From JACPDD01 sp040900105 (lineage in GTDB: Bacteria > Patescibacteriota > Microgenomatia > Levybacterales > UBA12049): 19,819 nucleotides of DNA. Positions 13,246 through 19,819 of this stretch are shown here, in pieces; positions within the stretch are counted from its first letter, which is position 1, and the number at the start of each line of letters is the position of its first letter. The stretch spans positions 1-19,819 of the forward strand of contig JBBDZP010000043.1 of assembly GCA_040900105.1 (NCBI GenBank), read 5' to 3'. A program made the position numbers and the translations under genes. The notes beneath the pieces are model-generated. The model saw only the letters and a list, made by a program, of their open reading frames with translations. It made no database searches and had not been told where the DNA came from.

Positions 13246-14562
13246 ATGACACAACTACCTTCCATACTCATGGGAAAAACGGTTAGCTTGGTAAGCAGAC
13301 TGTCAGGCAGATCTGGGTCGACTTGGCCGGGACATGCAGCACTGAACCTAGATCCTAACTTCGTTAAAAGAATTTCCAAGAAGAATCCGCGGCTAAAAAT
13401 TGTGCTTATTGCTGGCACTAATGGAAAAACTACTACTTCAAAAATGATCTCAGAAATCCTTGAAAAGCAAGGATTAAAGGTATTTAGTAATCAGGAAGGT
13501 GCAAATCTATTAAATGGTGTGGCCTCAAGCCTTATTTCTCATTCAAACGTTTTAGGCAAGATTAAGTATGATGCTGCAGTGTTTGAAATTGATGAAAATT
13601 CGCTGCCTATTGTCCTAGAAAATGCCAAGCCATTTGCCATTATCCTTCTTAATTTGTTCCGCGACCAGTTAGACAGATATGGCGAGGTGAATATCATTGC
13701 AGAAAAATGGCAAAAAGCACTAAAAGATCTGCCTAAGGAAACTTTGCTTATTTCCAACGGTGACGATCCAATGCTTTCTTACATTTCTACAAAATCCGGA
13801 CTGGATTCTTTCCATTTTGGACTGCCGAAAGACAAAGCGCCAAACAGCAAGCAAACTTCTGATGTAGATTTTCTATACTGCCCTAATTGCTCGGAAAAAT
13901 TAGAATTTGAAAACATAATTTATTCCCATTTGGGAAAATTTAAATGCCCAAAATGTAATTTTACAAATCCTTTAATTTATTCCTTTGACACTCTTCCAAA
14001 TCCTCTCCTTGGAGAGTACAACCGATACAACATAAATGCTGCAGCGCTTCTTTTGACTGAAGGTTTTGGTATTGGACTAGACGCAATCGAGAAATCTCTC
14101 AGGGACTTCACTCCAGCCTTTGGAAGACAAGAAAACATAAGATATAAAAATAAAAACATCTTCTTAATGCTTTCCAAAAATCCAGCAAGCTTTAATCAAT
14201 CCATAGAAGCTGTTTTGTCGAAAGAAAAATTTCCCAGTGTTTTGCTCGTCTTAAATGACAGAATTCCGGATGGCCGTGATGTTTCATGGATATGGGATGT
14301 AAACTTTGAAGAACTCGCCGAGAAAGCCAAGAGCATTACAGTTTCGGGAGATCGAACATATGATATGGCACTACGATTAAAGTATGCAAGTTCTTCAAAA
14401 TCTCAAATTTCAAATCTCAAATTTCAAATAAAGCAAAATTTAGAACAAGCTATAAATGGAACCATTTCAAGGCTACCAAGCAACAAAACTCTCTATATCC
14501 TTGCTACTTATTCGGCCATGCTCGAAACCCGCAAGATACTAACAGGAAAGAGCATATTGTGA
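13246..14562 (+). CDS. murT: MurT-like Mur ligase, lipid II isoglutaminyl synthase subunit
   Basis: A 438-residue Mur-ligase-family protein that with GatD amidates the alpha-carboxyl of D-Glu in lipid II to D-isoglutamine. Motifs: P-loop GTNGKTTTSK (57-66); NLFRDQLDRYGEV, the conserved stretch of Mur central domains; a zinc ribbon with four cysteines (C212, C215, C234, C237), a MurT hallmark; and a C-terminal DUF1727-like domain containing PASFNQSIEAVL and LNDRIPDGRDVSWIWDV. ATG at 13246 is one base after the htpX stop; the open frame upstream overlaps htpX and is not used. Near the end a perfect 14-base tandem repeat (14401-14428) encodes SQISNLKFQI. The 3' end overlaps gatD by four bases. 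Confidence 0.93.
   Translation: MTQLPSILMGKTVSLVSRLSGRSGSTWPGHAALNLDPNFVKRISKKNPRLKIVLIAGTNGKTTTSKMISEILEKQGLKVFSNQEGANLLNGVASSLISHSNVLGKIKYDAAVFEIDENSLPIVLENAKPFAIILLNLFRDQLDRYGEVNIIAEKWQKALKDLPKETLLISNGDDPMLSYISTKSGLDSFHFGLPKDKAPNSKQTSDVDFLYCPNCSEKLEFENIIYSHLGKFKCPKCNFTNPLIYSFDTLPNPLLGEYNRYNINAAALLLTEGFGIGLDAIEKSLRDFTPAFGRQENIRYKNKNIFLMLSKNPASFNQSIEAVLSKEKFPSVLLVLNDRIPDGRDVSWIWDVNFEELAEKAKSITVSGDRTYDMALRLKYASSSKSQISNLKFQIKQNLEQAINGTISRLPSNKTLYILATYSAMLETRKILTGKSIL
14401..14428 (+). repeat. 14-bp perfect tandem repeat inside murT
   Basis: TCTCAAATTTCAAA occurs twice in tandem. Because 14 is not a multiple of 3, the two copies are read in different phases (SQISN then LKFQI). It lies in a probable loop of the C-terminal domain, just after SSSK. 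Confidence 0.9.
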
Positions 14563-15317
14563 AAAATCATCAATCATCAATCATCAATCATCAATCTTTA
14601 ATCATCGGCTGGCTTTACCCGGATCTTATGAACACATACGGAGACAGAGGAAATATTTTGGCGCTTCAAAAGCGCTGCGAATGGAGAAATATCGGTGTTG
14701 AGATTAAGCGTCTCAATGTTGGATTTAACCCTAAGCACTTAGCCCTCTGCAATCTGCTGTTCATGGGCGGTGCTCAGGATACCCAGCAAATGATCGTTTC
14801 CCGCGACTTTAGCACTACCAATATTACTCTGCTAAAGCAATTGGTCGAGACTAATACTCCAGGGCTTTATATTTGCGGCGCCTACCAGTTTTTAGGGCAA
14901 TATTACAAGGAAGCAAACGGCAACAAAATCCCGGGGCTAGGCATACTGGATTTACATACGGAGCACCCCGGAGAAAACGCGGAAAGGCTCATTGGCAACA
15001 TTATCGCAGACTCCCCTCTTGGAAAATTAGTAGGATTTGAAAACCATGGAGGAAGGACATACATTTCGGACAAAAAGCTTGCACTTGGCAAGGTTCTAAA
15101 AGGTTTTGGAAACAACGGGAAGGACAAAACAGAAGGAATAAAATACAAAAACTCCATTGGCACTTATTTGCATGGTCCGGCACTTCCCAAAAACCCAAAA
15201 CTGGCTGATTTTCTTATACAAAAAGCCCTAGAAAAGAAGTACGGAAAAATAAAACTCAAAACCCTAGACGATTCTCTTGAACAAAAAGCAAGAGAAGCAG
15301 TTCTTAAAGATAGATAG
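14559..15317 (+). CDS. gatD: GatD-like glutamine amidotransferase (MurT partner)
   Basis: A 252-residue class I, CobB/CobQ-type glutaminase that supplies ammonia to MurT for lipid II amidation. It shows WLYPDLMNTYGDRGNI near the start, the nucleophile elbow YICGAYQFLG (C106), GFENHGGRTY, and the catalytic histidine in GTYLHGPALPKNP (H205). These match S. aureus GatD in order. The start is GTG at 14559, overlapping the murT stop (GTGA), so the two are translationally coupled. Residues 3-16 are encoded by heptamer repeats and precede the conserved region, so this N-terminus is probably a recent extension. The 3' end overlaps the convergent gene by 14 bases. Confidence 0.93.
   Translation: MKNHQSSIINHQSLIIGWLYPDLMNTYGDRGNILALQKRCEWRNIGVEIKRLNVGFNPKHLALCNLLFMGGAQDTQQMIVSRDFSTTNITLLKQLVETNTPGLYICGAYQFLGQYYKEANGNKIPGLGILDLHTEHPGENAERLIGNIIADSPLGKLVGFENHGGRTYISDKKLALGKVLKGFGNNGKDKTEGIKYKNSIGTYLHGPALPKNPKLADFLIQKALEKKYGKIKLKTLDDSLEQKAREAVLKDR
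14565..14606 (+). repeat. Heptamer tandem repeat at the gatD start
   Basis: Six consecutive 7-base units: four perfect AATCATC, one AATCTTT and one more AATCATC. They begin 4 bases after the GTG codon and encode the repetitive residues NHQSSIINHQSLII. Slippage would shift the frame unless units change in threes. Confidence 0.92.
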
Positions 15318-16398
15318 TCGGAGGCTTTGTGTCCCTGTTCGGACGCGGCCTAAATTCGGGCCTAAGATTACCTATAGTTCCTGGAATCTTAAGACCTAGT
15401 CGTGGAGCCAGAGACTCAAGCGTTACATGACCCACTTCTCTTCCTAAGAGAGCACCAACTCTAATTTGCTGCACTTCAATATTTATGACTCTTTCCTCAC
15501 ATGCGGAAAGGTAATCTTCCAATGCCTTACGAATATCTTTAGCAGGGTGTGGTTCCTGAAGCCTTTTATTCGCATATTCCATTGTGGCTGCATCCAACTC
15601 CTTTAGTTCTTCCATCATTATTATTCCAAAATATACCGCCTGACCAAAAGCTACTAAAGACAAGACTTCCTGCTCGTCCAATAACCCACCCACTATATCG
15701 CTTTTCTCAAATTGCTCCGGAGGACCATTCAGCACTGCGCCAAGAAAGTGACGGATTTGTGCTGGCGAAGCAGCACAGACGGTTTTCTCCCCTACCATCC
15801 TACCCAAACGTTCTATTTCGTCAACCATTTCGTTTATATCTGGAATTTTGGCTAACAAATCTGGTTCGTTTTTGTACAAATCAATGAGGGCTCCAATTGC
15901 ACCTCTGGATCCTGAGGCCGCGTTGGAAAGAACAACAATCTCCTTGGGAATAGTATCCTGGACTGGCAATGGATTTCTACTCCTAAACCTTAAATAGTGA
16001 GGAAGAAATTGCATTCCAGTTAAAACGTCTAATGCTTCTGCGGTATTTAAGGGACCTTGAACGTCAGAACCTGAACTACGGGTCCGCTCAAGATAAGCAT
16101 CTCTTACCGCTCTTACAATTCCTAACATGGTGGAATAACTTTCACTCAGGCGTCTTTGCTCCAGCCCACTTACCGGAATTTTATGTGGGGATCCGCCGGG
16201 ATGGCGGCTGGGACTTGCACGAAAACGGTTAGACTGGTATTCAAAATCTATCCCTTTTACTAAGTCGGGTCTACCTCGGTCACTAGATAACGGCACGCCT
16301 GAAACATCAGTATAGGGAGTAAAATAAATTTCAGCTATGCTCACGGGCGGCGCCGAATTACCTATGTTTTCTCCCGCAGGTCTTTCTCTTGGACTCAT
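15304..16398 (-). CDS. Protein of unknown function (364 aa)
   Basis: I do not recognise this family. The product is soluble-looking, with no signal peptide or membrane helix. Residues 1-90 are Pro/Ser/Arg-rich and likely disordered. From about 90 to 320 it is mainly helical (STMLGIVRAVRDAYLERT, AEALDVLTGMQFLPHYLRF, GAIGALIDLYKNEPDLLAKI, VLSLVAFGQAVYFGIIMMEE). The tail is rich in Pro and Arg (RPEFRPRPNRDTKPPTIYL). It has two Cys residues (C208, C293) but no obvious catalytic motif. ATG at 16398 is supported by TTGGAC-18-TATAAT ending 8 bases upstream. It sits between two housekeeping operons and is convergent with gatD, overlapping it by 14 bases. The long open frame, clear promoter and divergent start argue that it is real. 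Confidence 0.72.
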   Translation of the reverse strand: MSPRERPAGENIGNSAPPVSIAEIYFTPYTDVSGVPLSSDRGRPDLVKGIDFEYQSNRFRASPSRHPGGSPHKIPVSGLEQRRLSESYSTMLGIVRAVRDAYLERTRSSGSDVQGPLNTAEALDVLTGMQFLPHYLRFRSRNPLPVQDTIPKEIVVLSNAASGSRGAIGALIDLYKNEPDLLAKIPDINEMVDEIERLGRMVGEKTVCAASPAQIRHFLGAVLNGPPEQFEKSDIVGGLLDEQEVLSLVAFGQAVYFGIIMMEELKELDAATMEYANKRLQEPHPAKDIRKALEDYLSACEERVINIEVQQIRVGALLGREVGHVTLESLAPRLGLKIPGTIGNLRPEFRPRPNRDTKPPTIYL

Positions 16399-16406
16399 CG
16401 TGCAAT

Positions 16407-16436
16407 ATTATAGGATACTTTTGCTAACTTGTCCAA
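16407..16436 (-). promoter_or_regulatory. Promoter of the 364-aa unknown gene
   Basis: TTGGAC (16431-16436), 18 bases, TATAAT (16407-16412) on the minus strand, ending 8 bases before ATG. It lies back to back with the gat operon promoter; the two -35 boxes are 7 bases apart. Confidence 0.62.
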
Positions 16437-16443
16437 TAAGCCA

Positions 16444-16472
16444 TTGCAGGAAGTATGCTCAAGCAATATAAT
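16444..16472 (+). promoter_or_regulatory. gat operon promoter
   Basis: TTGCAG (16444-16449), 17 bases, perfect TATAAT (16467-16472). The -10 ends 6 bases before the ATG of the 21-codon leader ORF at 16479, so transcription should begin at that ATG rather than at gatC (16547). Confidence 0.65.
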
Positions 16473-16478
16473 GATTGT

Positions 16479-16544
16479 ATGAAAATTGATGTTAAGAATG
16501 TGGCCCCACTTCGCATAAAGCTTCGAGGGGCGAAGCAAAAATAG
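16479..16544 (+). CDS. Leader mini-ORF resembling the gatC start
   Basis: A 21-codon ORF that begins MKIDVKNVA, nearly the same as the gatC start MKIDVKHIA, then diverges to PLRIKLRGAKQK and stops two bases before the gatC ATG. The DNA of the two starts also matches closely (first 18 bases differ at three positions). The promoter is placed for this ORF, not for gatC. It may be a leader peptide that couples translation to gatC, or the debris of a partial duplication of the gatC start. Translation is not demonstrated. Confidence 0.5.
   Translation: MKIDVKNVAPLRIKLRGAKQK
16509..16536 (+). promoter_or_regulatory. Competing hairpins ahead of gatC
   Basis: CTTCGC (16509-16514) can pair with GCGAAG (16530-16535), or GCTTCG (16520-16525) with CGAAGC (16531-16536) around an AGGGG loop. 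The two foldings exclude each other and lie within the leader mini-ORF. No T-run follows, so a translational rather than termination effect would be expected, if any. Confidence 0.35.
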
Positions 16545-16546
16545 CC

Positions 16547-16834
16547 ATGAAGATAGATGTTAAACACATAGCAAAGCTGGCAAATCTCACAATTTCTCCT
16601 GAAGAAGAACCCAAATTAGAGAAACAATTGGAAGAAATCCTCTCTTATTTTGACAAACTTAAGGAAGTAGATACATCGGGAATTGAAGAAACATCACAAG
16701 TGACCGGGCTTGAAAATGTCACAAGAGAGGATGCCATTAGAGACTGTACAATTTCCCAGAAAGAGGCTATTTCCGGATCAAAATCTACTCACAACGGGCT
16801 TTTTAAAGTGAAAGCTGTTCTAGAGAACAGCTGA
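16547..16834 (+). CDS. gatC: Asp/Glu-tRNA amidotransferase subunit C
   Basis: A 95-residue GatC, the small subunit that clamps GatA and GatB. The pattern IDVKHIAKLANLTISPEEEPKLEKQLEEILSYFDKLKEVDTSGIEET is the standard GatC N-terminal half, and TREDAIRDCTISQKEAISGS with GLFKVKAVLE closes it. Length is normal. ATG at 16547 has no clear Shine-Dalgarno sequence and follows the leader ORF stop by two bases, so re-initiation is plausible. First structural gene of the gatCAB-dnaE cluster. Confidence 0.94.
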   Translation: MKIDVKHIAKLANLTISPEEEPKLEKQLEEILSYFDKLKEVDTSGIEETSQVTGLENVTREDAIRDCTISQKEAISGSKSTHNGLFKVKAVLENS

Positions 16835-16897
16835 TTGTTTCATTGCTGCATTGCTTCATTGCTTTTCAACAATAGAACAATCGAACAATCGAACAAT
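16834..16897 (+). repeat. Octamer-repeat hairpin spanning gatC stop to gatA start
   Basis: The spacer is built from two sets of 8-base repeats: CATTGCTG, CATTGCTT, CATTGCTT (16841-16864) and AATAGAAC, AATCGAAC, AATCGAAC (16871-16894). The two arms (16834-16863 and 16868-16897) are complementary in register in ATTG blocks, giving a long imperfect hairpin with a TTTC loop that includes the first bases of the gatA ATG. Confidence 0.75.
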
Positions 16898-18305
16898 GAA
16901 TTTAAACCAATTAACAATTAAACAAGCTCTTAATAAATTAGCATCGAAAGAAATTTCGGCAGTCGATCTTACAAAAGCGTGCATCGATCAAATTAAGAAA
17001 TATAACGGCGAGATCAATGCTTTTATTACTGTTGATGAAAAAGGCGCACTTGAGCAGGCTGAAAAAGCAGACATCGAAAGGAAAAATGGCAACAGTGCTC
17101 CCCTTTTAGGAATTCCAATTGCGCTTAAGGATGTTTTTCTGACTAAAGGGCTTAAGACTACTGCCGCATCAAAAGTTCTTGAAAATTACATTCCTCAATA
17201 TGATGGGACTGTTGTAGCCAAGCTAAAAGATGCAGGCGCAGTAATACTCGGAAAAACAAATTTGGACGCATGGGCACACGGCTCTTCAGGTGAGAATTCT
17301 GACTTTGGTATAACACGCAACCCATACAGCAAAGAATATGTCCCAGGAGGCTCCTCAAGCGGCTCTGCCGCTTCTTTGGCAGCTTCCATGTGTCTTGCAT
17401 CAACAGGGACTGACACAGGCGGCTCCATAAGGCTTCCGGCCAGCTTTACAAATGTTGTGGGTCTTAAGCCAACCTATGGAAGAGTAAGCCGCTACGGAAT
17501 CATCGCCATGGCTTCGTCTCTAGACTCCATTGGTCACTTTGCAAAAACGGCTGAAGACTCCGCCCTTCTCCTTAACGTAACTGCAGGGTCGGACCCTCTT
17601 GACGCGACAACCCCAGATAAGACAGTTCCGAATTACTCGAAAATCGAAAACGGAGTCAAGGGATTGAAAATCGGAGTTCCAAAAGAATATTTTACAATGG
17701 GAATTGACAAGGAAATAAAAGAAAAAACTAAGACTGCAATAAAGAAACTTGAAGAATTAGATGCTGAGATTGTTGAAATCTCTCTTCCAAACACTGAATA
17801 TTCAGTCGCAGTTTATTACATAATTATGTCCTCCGAAGTAAGTTCTAACTTAGCAAGGTACGACGGGATCCGCTTTGGTTCTGCAAGGCAGAATTTTGGC
17901 GAGGAAGCAAAAAGAAGAATAATGCTTGGGACTTTTACGCTCTCTGCCGGATATTATGATGCGTATTATAAAAAAGCCATGCAAGTCAGAACTCTAATCA
18001 AGCAAGATTTCGATAAGGCTTTTGAAAAAGTAGATGCAATTATTTCTCCGGTCTCCCCAACTGCGCCTTGGAAAATTGGAGAGAAAGTAAGTGATCCATT
18101 AAAAATGTATTTATCAGATATATTTACAGTTACTGCAAATTTGGCAGGAATTCCGGCACTTTCTGTTCCGGCCGGACTTACTTCCGATAAGTTACCGGTT
18201 GGAATTCAAATCCTTGGCCCTCAATTCTCGGAAGAAAAACTATTCCAAATTGGACACGCTTATGAACAATCAACACAGTTTTACAAGGAAACACCGAATC
18301 TATGA
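16896..18305 (+). CDS. gatA: Asp-tRNA(Asn)/Glu-tRNA(Gln) amidotransferase subunit A
   Basis: A 469-residue GatA, the glutaminase of the GatCAB complex that converts Glu-tRNA(Gln) and/or Asp-tRNA(Asn) to the amidated forms. The Ser-cisSer-Lys triad of the amidase-signature family is visible: K78 in IALKDVF, S153 in PGGSSSGSAAS and nucleophile S177 in GTDTGGSIRLPAS. The C-terminal part (FTVTANLAGIPALSVPAG and PVGIQILGPQFSEEKLFQIGHAYE) is canonical. ATG at 16896 is chosen over the open TTG frame at 16851 because family homology begins there. The repeat hairpin lies directly upstream. The end overlaps gatB by four bases (ATGA). Confidence 0.96.
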   Translation: MNLNQLTIKQALNKLASKEISAVDLTKACIDQIKKYNGEINAFITVDEKGALEQAEKADIERKNGNSAPLLGIPIALKDVFLTKGLKTTAASKVLENYIPQYDGTVVAKLKDAGAVILGKTNLDAWAHGSSGENSDFGITRNPYSKEYVPGGSSSGSAASLAASMCLASTGTDTGGSIRLPASFTNVVGLKPTYGRVSRYGIIAMASSLDSIGHFAKTAEDSALLLNVTAGSDPLDATTPDKTVPNYSKIENGVKGLKIGVPKEYFTMGIDKEIKEKTKTAIKKLEELDAEIVEISLPNTEYSVAVYYIIMSSEVSSNLARYDGIRFGSARQNFGEEAKRRIMLGTFTLSAGYYDAYYKKAMQVRTLIKQDFDKAFEKVDAIISPVSPTAPWKIGEKVSDPLKMYLSDIFTVTANLAGIPALSVPAGLTSDKLPVGIQILGPQFSEEKLFQIGHAYEQSTQFYKETPNL

Positions 18306-19600
18306 AACCAATAATAGGACTTGAAGTACATGTAGAGTTAAAAACAAAAAGCAAAATGTTTTGCGGATGTTCTGCTGACTATTTTGGCAAAGAGCCAAAC
18401 ACGCACACTTGCCCGGTTTGTTTGGGTCTTCCTGGCGCTCTTCCTGTACCCAATAAAACAGCGATTGATTGGTGCATAAAAATTGGTCTAGCTCTAAATT
18501 GTGAGATTGCGGATTTTTCCAAATTTGACAGAAAAAACTATTTCTATCCTGACCTTGCCAAAGGATACCAAATTTCCCAATATGACAAGCCTTTCTGCGA
18601 AAACGGTGAAGTAATCCTCTCGAACAATAAAAGAATTATGATAAGGCGTGTCCACATGGAAGAAGATACCGGAAAGTTAATCCATGAAGGAGACTCGAGC
18701 TTAATTGATTTTAATAGATCCGGAGTGCCACTTGTAGAAATAGTCACTGAACCTGACTTTGAAAATGCAACGGAAGTTAAGGAATACCTACAAAAGCTCC
18801 AGCAAATTGTCCGCTACCTTGAAGTTTCAAATGCGGATATGGAAAAAGGAGACATGAGGCTTGAACCAAATATTTCACTATCACCTGATGGAAATTTGCC
18901 AAAATATAAAGTTGAGGTAAAAAACATAAACTCATTTAGTTTTGTAGAAAAAGCAATTAATTTTGAAATAAAAAGGCAAGGGGAAATATTGGATAAAGGA
19001 GGGACACCGGCTCAGGAAACAAGAGGTTGGGATGAAAAGAGTCAAAGCACAAAGTCTCAAAGACTAAAAGAAGAAGCAAATGACTACAGATATTTTCCGG
19101 AACCCGATATCCCGCCACTTAACTTCAAAGAAGTTTACATCGAGGCAATTAAAGCCGAGATGCCGGAACTTCCTGACGCAAAACTGGCAAGATTCCAAAA
19201 AGATTTTGGACTCTCCTATTACGATGCAGAGATCTTGACTCGCAATGTTAAACTAGCAGATTACTTTGAGGAAGCTATAGGCTTGGAAAAAGCGACAGCA
19301 AAGCAAATTGCCAATGCGATTATTAACAAAAAGATTAATATTGAAGAAATATTACCTGCAAAATTAATTGAAATGATTCAGGAAGAAGCAAAAGTCGAAG
19401 AAGTTTCAAGCGGCGATCTCTCAAAAATAGTTTCCGAGGTTTTATCCGAAAATGAAAAAGCTGTAAAAGAATATAAGGCTGGAAAAGAACCAGCTTTACA
19501 GTTTTTAATAGGGCAAACTATGAAAAAAATAGAAAAAAAAATCGATTTAAATTTGGTAAAAGGTGCTATACTAAAAGCACTAGAAATAACCACCCCATGA
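18302..19600 (+). CDS. gatB: Asp-tRNA(Asn)/Glu-tRNA(Gln) amidotransferase subunit B
   Basis: A 432-residue GatB, the subunit that binds the misacylated tRNA and phosphorylates its side-chain carboxyl before amidation. It opens with IGLEVHVELKTKSKMFCGC, has the zinc-binding CGC...CPVC pairs, FDRKNYFYPDLAKGYQISQYD, HMEEDTGKL, DFNRSGVPLVEIVTEPD and SNADMEKGDMRLEPNISL. The helical and YqeY-like tail domains follow (AKQIANAII ... GQTMKKIEKKIDLNLVKGAILKAL). It is about 40 residues shorter than common GatB proteins, with both ends intact, so loops in the middle are trimmed. It overlaps gatA by four bases at the start and dnaE by four at the end. Confidence 0.96.
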   Translation: MKPIIGLEVHVELKTKSKMFCGCSADYFGKEPNTHTCPVCLGLPGALPVPNKTAIDWCIKIGLALNCEIADFSKFDRKNYFYPDLAKGYQISQYDKPFCENGEVILSNNKRIMIRRVHMEEDTGKLIHEGDSSLIDFNRSGVPLVEIVTEPDFENATEVKEYLQKLQQIVRYLEVSNADMEKGDMRLEPNISLSPDGNLPKYKVEVKNINSFSFVEKAINFEIKRQGEILDKGGTPAQETRGWDEKSQSTKSQRLKEEANDYRYFPEPDIPPLNFKEVYIEAIKAEMPELPDAKLARFQKDFGLSYYDAEILTRNVKLADYFEEAIGLEKATAKQIANAIINKKINIEEILPAKLIEMIQEEAKVEEVSSGDLSKIVSEVLSENEKAVKEYKAGKEPALQFLIGQTMKKIEKKIDLNLVKGAILKALEITTP

Positions 19601-19819
19601 CTGATTTTGTTCACCTACATAACCACAGCGAATATTCACTGCTGGACGGACTGTCAAAAATAAAAAATATGGTGGCAAGAGCCAAGGAGCTGGACATGAA
19701 AGCTCTTGCCATTACAGACCATGGAAACCTTTATGGAACTATAGTGTTTTTCAAAGCATGCAAAGAGGCAGGAATAAAGCCAATTATTGGGTGCGAGATA
19801 TACGTAAGCAAGCGCGCAA
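19597..19819 (+). CDS. dnaE: DNA polymerase III alpha subunit, N-terminal PHP part (runs off right edge)
   Basis: The first 74 codons of the replicative polymerase. FVHLHNHSEYSLLDGLSKI, the metal-site start of the DnaE PHP domain, is followed by AKELDMKALAITDHGNLYG and FKACKEAGIKPIIGCEIYV, all diagnostic of DnaE1. ATG overlaps the gatB stop (ATGA), so it is translationally coupled to the gat operon. Catalytic palm and later domains lie outside the window. Confidence 0.95.
   Translation, partial: MTDFVHLHNHSEYSLLDGLSKIKNMVARAKELDMKALAITDHGNLYGTIVFFKACKEAGIKPIIGCEIYVSKRA

Noticed and set aside
14565..14606. CRISPR-like array
   Set aside because: Units are 7 bases without spacers; this is a simple tandem repeat. 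No cas genes are present.
2331..19819. Functional link between the three PHP-domain proteins in the window (cargo PHP, PolX, DnaE)
   Set aside because: PHP domains are standard parts of PolX and DnaE; closeness here is probably coincidence.

Overview
The window looks like a chromosomal contig from an uncultivated bacterium of the Patescibacteria/CPR radiation, possibly its Microgenomates side. This rests on the compact AT-rich gene layout, the divergent CTP synthase, PolX with a PHP tail, small LysM and LemA/HtpX envelope genes, MurT-GatD, GatCAB and oligonucleotide tandem repeats between and inside genes. It is inference from style; no marker gene was compared. TGA is used as an ordinary stop (murT, gatA, gatB), so the genetic code is standard. 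Both tRNA genes lack an encoded CCA end.

Layout. (1) 1-504, minus strand: the N-terminal part of pyrG, running off the left edge. (2) 573-4237, minus strand: a tight four-gene operon encoding a phospholipase-D-fold protein, a PHP metallo-phosphoesterase, an endonuclease/exonuclease/phosphatase (EEP) protein and an FkbM methyltransferase. It is bracketed by a 147-bp perfect direct repeat (369-515 and 4299-4445) made of the 5' end of pyrG, so it lies between a truncated pyrG fragment and the continuous gene. (3) 4282-7000: a scar-rich zone with the pyrG fragment, a frameshifted hypothetical gene, the C-terminal stub of an MFS exporter, a RelE/ParE-type toxin-antitoxin pair, an orphan membrane-anchored protein and degenerate tRNA-like sequences. 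(4) 6990-9755, minus strand: an inositol-monophosphatase/HisN-like phosphatase, tRNA-Gly(CCC), an MFS transporter and a membrane LysM protein. (5) 9878-15317, plus strand: tRNA-Asp(GTC), polX, lemA, htpX, murT and gatD. (6) 15304-16398, minus strand: a protein of unknown function. (7) 16479-19819, plus strand: a small leader ORF, gatC, gatA, gatB and the start of dnaE.

The right half is housekeeping: X-family DNA repair, membrane-protein quality control, amidation of peptidoglycan precursors, formation of Gln-tRNA/Asn-tRNA by transamidation, and replication. The left 7 kb is accessory. The main candidate for something undescribed is the repeat-bounded PLD-PHP-EEP-FkbM operon: three different phosphoester-hydrolase folds plus one methyltransferase, inserted so that the essential pyrG keeps a continuous reading frame and its promoter.

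A second theme is expression. Several transcription units have a -10 box ending only 5-9 bases before the first start codon, which predicts leaderless mRNAs, while the genes tested inside the four-gene operon have Shine-Dalgarno sequences. The gat operon adds a 21-codon leader ORF that copies the start of gatC, and a repeat-built hairpin spanning the gatC stop and gatA start.
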